NCBI GenBank assembly: GCA_964620425.1 | Contig: CAZUGV010000013.1 | Span: forward strand, 1 to 45,467 | Reading direction: 5' to 3' | Source of the DNA: DASXUG01 sp964620425 | GTDB taxonomy: Bacteria; Pseudomonadota; Gammaproteobacteria; Burkholderiales; Methylophilaceae | DNA: 45,467 bases | Part shown: piece after piece, positions 43,788 through 45,467 of the stretch | Layout of the letters: every line of letters starts with the position of its first letter | How positions within the stretch are numbered: the stretch's first letter is position 1 | The notes under the pieces: generated by a model | Seen by the model: the letters and a program-made list of their open reading frames with translations, nothing else | Told to the model about the DNA's origin: nothing | Database searches by the model: none | Position numbers and translations under genes: made by a program

Positions 43788-45251
43788 TTAGTGGCTACGT
43801 GAAGCATGCTCATGCATGTAACTATGCTGTTTTTGTGGGCTGCCGCCTACTTTTTGTGGCAGAAGTGAGCCGATAATCATGGCAATCGCGCTAATGCCTA
43901 GGCCGATGAGTTGCGGTGGTACTAGGCTTTTTTCACCAACCATCAGTTCTAACATCACCCAGCTACCAATGCCGAGAATAATGGCGGCGAGCGCACCTTG
44001 GCTGGTGGCGCGTTTCCAAAAGACACCGAAAATGAGAGGCACAAATGCGCCTGCGAGGGTGATTTTGTAGGCGCTTTCAACCATACCGAAAATCGAGAGT
44101 TCGGAGTTGAGGGCGTAGAACAACACCATGCCTGCAAAGCCGACCAAACAAATACGCATCACGCGCAAAAAGGCGTGGTCGTTCATATTCGGCATAAAGC
44201 CTTTCACCACGTTTTCAGCAAACGTTACAGAGGGCGCGAGCAGGGTGGCAGATGAGCAACTCATGATGGCAGAAAGCACTGCACCAAAGAAGATGGCTTG
44301 TGCGAGCAATGGCGTGTGCGTGAGCACAAGCGTGGGCAAGACGCGTTGCGAATCTGTCTCCACCAGTTTGCCAAACACGTCAGGGTCAATCAGCGTGGCG
44401 GCGTAGGCGATAAACATGGGCACAAAGGTAAAGCAGAAGTAAATACTGGCGCCGAAAATGGAACCCCACAAGGCGATTTTTGCGCTTTTGGCGGAGGTGA
44501 TGCGCTGAAAAACGTCTTGTTGCGGGATGGAGCCGAGCATCATGGTGAGCCAGCCACCTAAAAAGGTAAGCCATACGCCCCAATTCGCCTCTTGAGGAAA
44601 GAAGTTGAGTTTGCCTGCAGCGCGCGCATGCTCTATCACTGGCGCGACGCCGCCTGTCATGCCTGAGACAATAAAGCCGATATAGAGTAAACCACCGATC
44701 ACCACAATCATTTGCACAAAGTCTAATATCGCCACAGAAAGCATGCCACCTAAAGTAGTATAAGTGAGCACGATGGCGGTGCCTAAAATCATGCCTGTGG
44801 GCTCGCTAATGCCACCGTCGGAAATCAGGTTAAAAATCAAGCCTAGCGCTTTGATTTGCGCGGCTACCCAGCCCATATAAGAAACCACAATGGCGATAGA
44901 GGTGAGAATTTCTACCGTGCGGTTGTAGCGCATGCGGTAAAAGTCACCAAGGGTGATGATATTGAGTTTGTAAAGCTGGCTAGAGAAAAATATCCCCGCT
45001 AAAACCAGACACATACTGGAACCAAACGGGTCAGCCGCTACGCCATTCAGGCCTTCTTGCACAAAGGTGGCAGAGACACCAAAAACCGCTTCTGCACCAA
45101 ACCAAGTGGCAAACACAGTGGCGGTAACCACAGGCAAAGGAAGGTGACGGCCTGCCACAGCATAGTCTTTGGTGTTGTGGACTTGAGTAGCGGCGACTAA
45201 ACCGATACCGATGGAGACGAGTAGATATGCAATAACAAACCAGATGAGCAT
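43788..45251 (-). CDS. Sodium:solute symporter (SSF family)
   Basis: 487 residues with 12-13 membrane helices and the SSF core pattern (TVFATWFGAEAVFGVSATF in TM2, then FYRMRYNRTVEIL, VAAQIKALG, and GAVLSAIMSCSSATLLAPS near residue 330, which resembles the sodium site). It co-imports a solute with sodium. The short C-terminal tail has His residues. The substrate cannot be told from the sequence. It stands alone between the terminator and tRNA-Ile2. Confidence 0.88.
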   Translation of the reverse strand: MLIWFVIAYLLVSIGIGLVAATQVHNTKDYAVAGRHLPLPVVTATVFATWFGAEAVFGVSATFVQEGLNGVAADPFGSSMCLVLAGIFFSSQLYKLNIITLGDFYRMRYNRTVEILTSIAIVVSYMGWVAAQIKALGLIFNLISDGGISEPTGMILGTAIVLTYTTLGGMLSVAILDFVQMIVVIGGLLYIGFIVSGMTGGVAPVIEHARAAGKLNFFPQEANWGVWLTFLGGWLTMMLGSIPQQDVFQRITSAKSAKIALWGSIFGASIYFCFTFVPMFIAYAATLIDPDVFGKLVETDSQRVLPTLVLTHTPLLAQAIFFGAVLSAIMSCSSATLLAPSVTFAENVVKGFMPNMNDHAFLRVMRICLVGFAGMVLFYALNSELSIFGMVESAYKITLAGAFVPLIFGVFWKRATSQGALAAIILGIGSWVMLELMVGEKSLVPPQLIGLGISAIAMIIGSLLPQKVGGSPQKQHSYMHEHASRSH

Positions 45252-45343
45252 GGTGATTTCCCTAACTATTTGACGTTATTTTAATGGAAAAACATCACAT
45301 GCGCGCCAACAAGGTTATAACCATCAGTTTCAACCGGTCGCCC

Positions 45344-45379
45344 AAAGAAAAACGACCTAGAGGTTCTCCCTAAGTCGTT
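45344..45379 (-). terminator. Terminator after tRNA-Ile2
   Basis: On the minus strand AACGACTTAG and CTAGGTCGTT pair over ten positions with one mismatch, followed by TTTTCTTT. It closes the tRNA transcript. Confidence 0.7.
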
Positions 45380-45387
45380 GTTTTTTA

Positions 45388-45466
<79 letters not shown>

Positions 45467-45467
45467 G

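Overview
The window looks like a chromosome segment of a betaproteobacterium. The most likely group is Methylophilaceae or a neighbouring Nitrosomonadales lineage (Methylotenera or Methylophilus type), but this placement is an inference. The support is the tRNA-Tyr/Gly/Thr-tuf block, the tRNA-Leu-tig-clpP-clpX-lon-hupB order, PEP-CTERM proteins with VPE...GLG...RRR tails, an FNR/ANR box before cydP-cydABX, and a moderately AT-rich base composition. No methylotrophy gene lies in the window, and no phage, insertion sequence or CRISPR array was recognised.

Layout. 1-594: start of tuf and its three upstream tRNAs, all on the minus strand, with a near-perfect sigma70 promoter. 595-3814: a tightly packed minus-strand operon of two half-size EamA transporters, a DegT-type PLP aminotransferase and a FemAB/BioF2-like acyltransferase, probably for a cell-surface or lipid-linked amino-sugar. 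4150-10863: the proteostasis block tRNA-Leu, tig, clpP, clpX, lon, hupB, tRNA-Val, tRNA-Asp, with a sigma32-type promoter before lon. 11217-17578: a small coiled-coil protein, then a tripartite RND efflux operon (lipoprotein outer-membrane factor, short adaptor, an 86-residue repeat ORF, pump). 17730-18657: a secreted PepSY protein with its terminator, then an intergenic region holding a long palindrome and a candidate branched structured RNA that ends in its own terminator. 18691-20131: minus-strand operon of a lipoprotein, a YjbQ protein and a DUF4157 protein. 20363-23597: a PEP-CTERM protein and the sigma32-controlled disaggregase gene clpB. 23856-28278: a two-gene cyclic-di-GMP module (PAS/GAF-GGDEF-EAL and HD-GYP). 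28296-37324: a minus-strand accessory island with a DUF2946 protein, a small HTH regulator with a palindromic operator, two PEP-CTERM proteins, two TonB-dependent receptors (one with the CPNHMN signature of copper receptors), a His/Cys-rich beta-propeller protein and a thioredoxin-like protein. It is best read as a copper-acquisition or copper-handling locus. 37503-40583: the cytochrome bd oxidase operon cydP-cydA-cydB-cydX, with a perfect FNR/ANR site at class II spacing. 40683-43676: a GAF/PAS HisKA_2 sensor kinase and an ANTAR response regulator. 43788-45466: an SSF symporter and tRNA-Ile2(CAT).

The strongest candidates for something undescribed are the branched RNA element at 18505-18657, the in-frame tandem-repeat ORF wedged between adaptor and pump of the RND operon, and the PEP-CTERM/propeller/TonB island with its own HTH switch.
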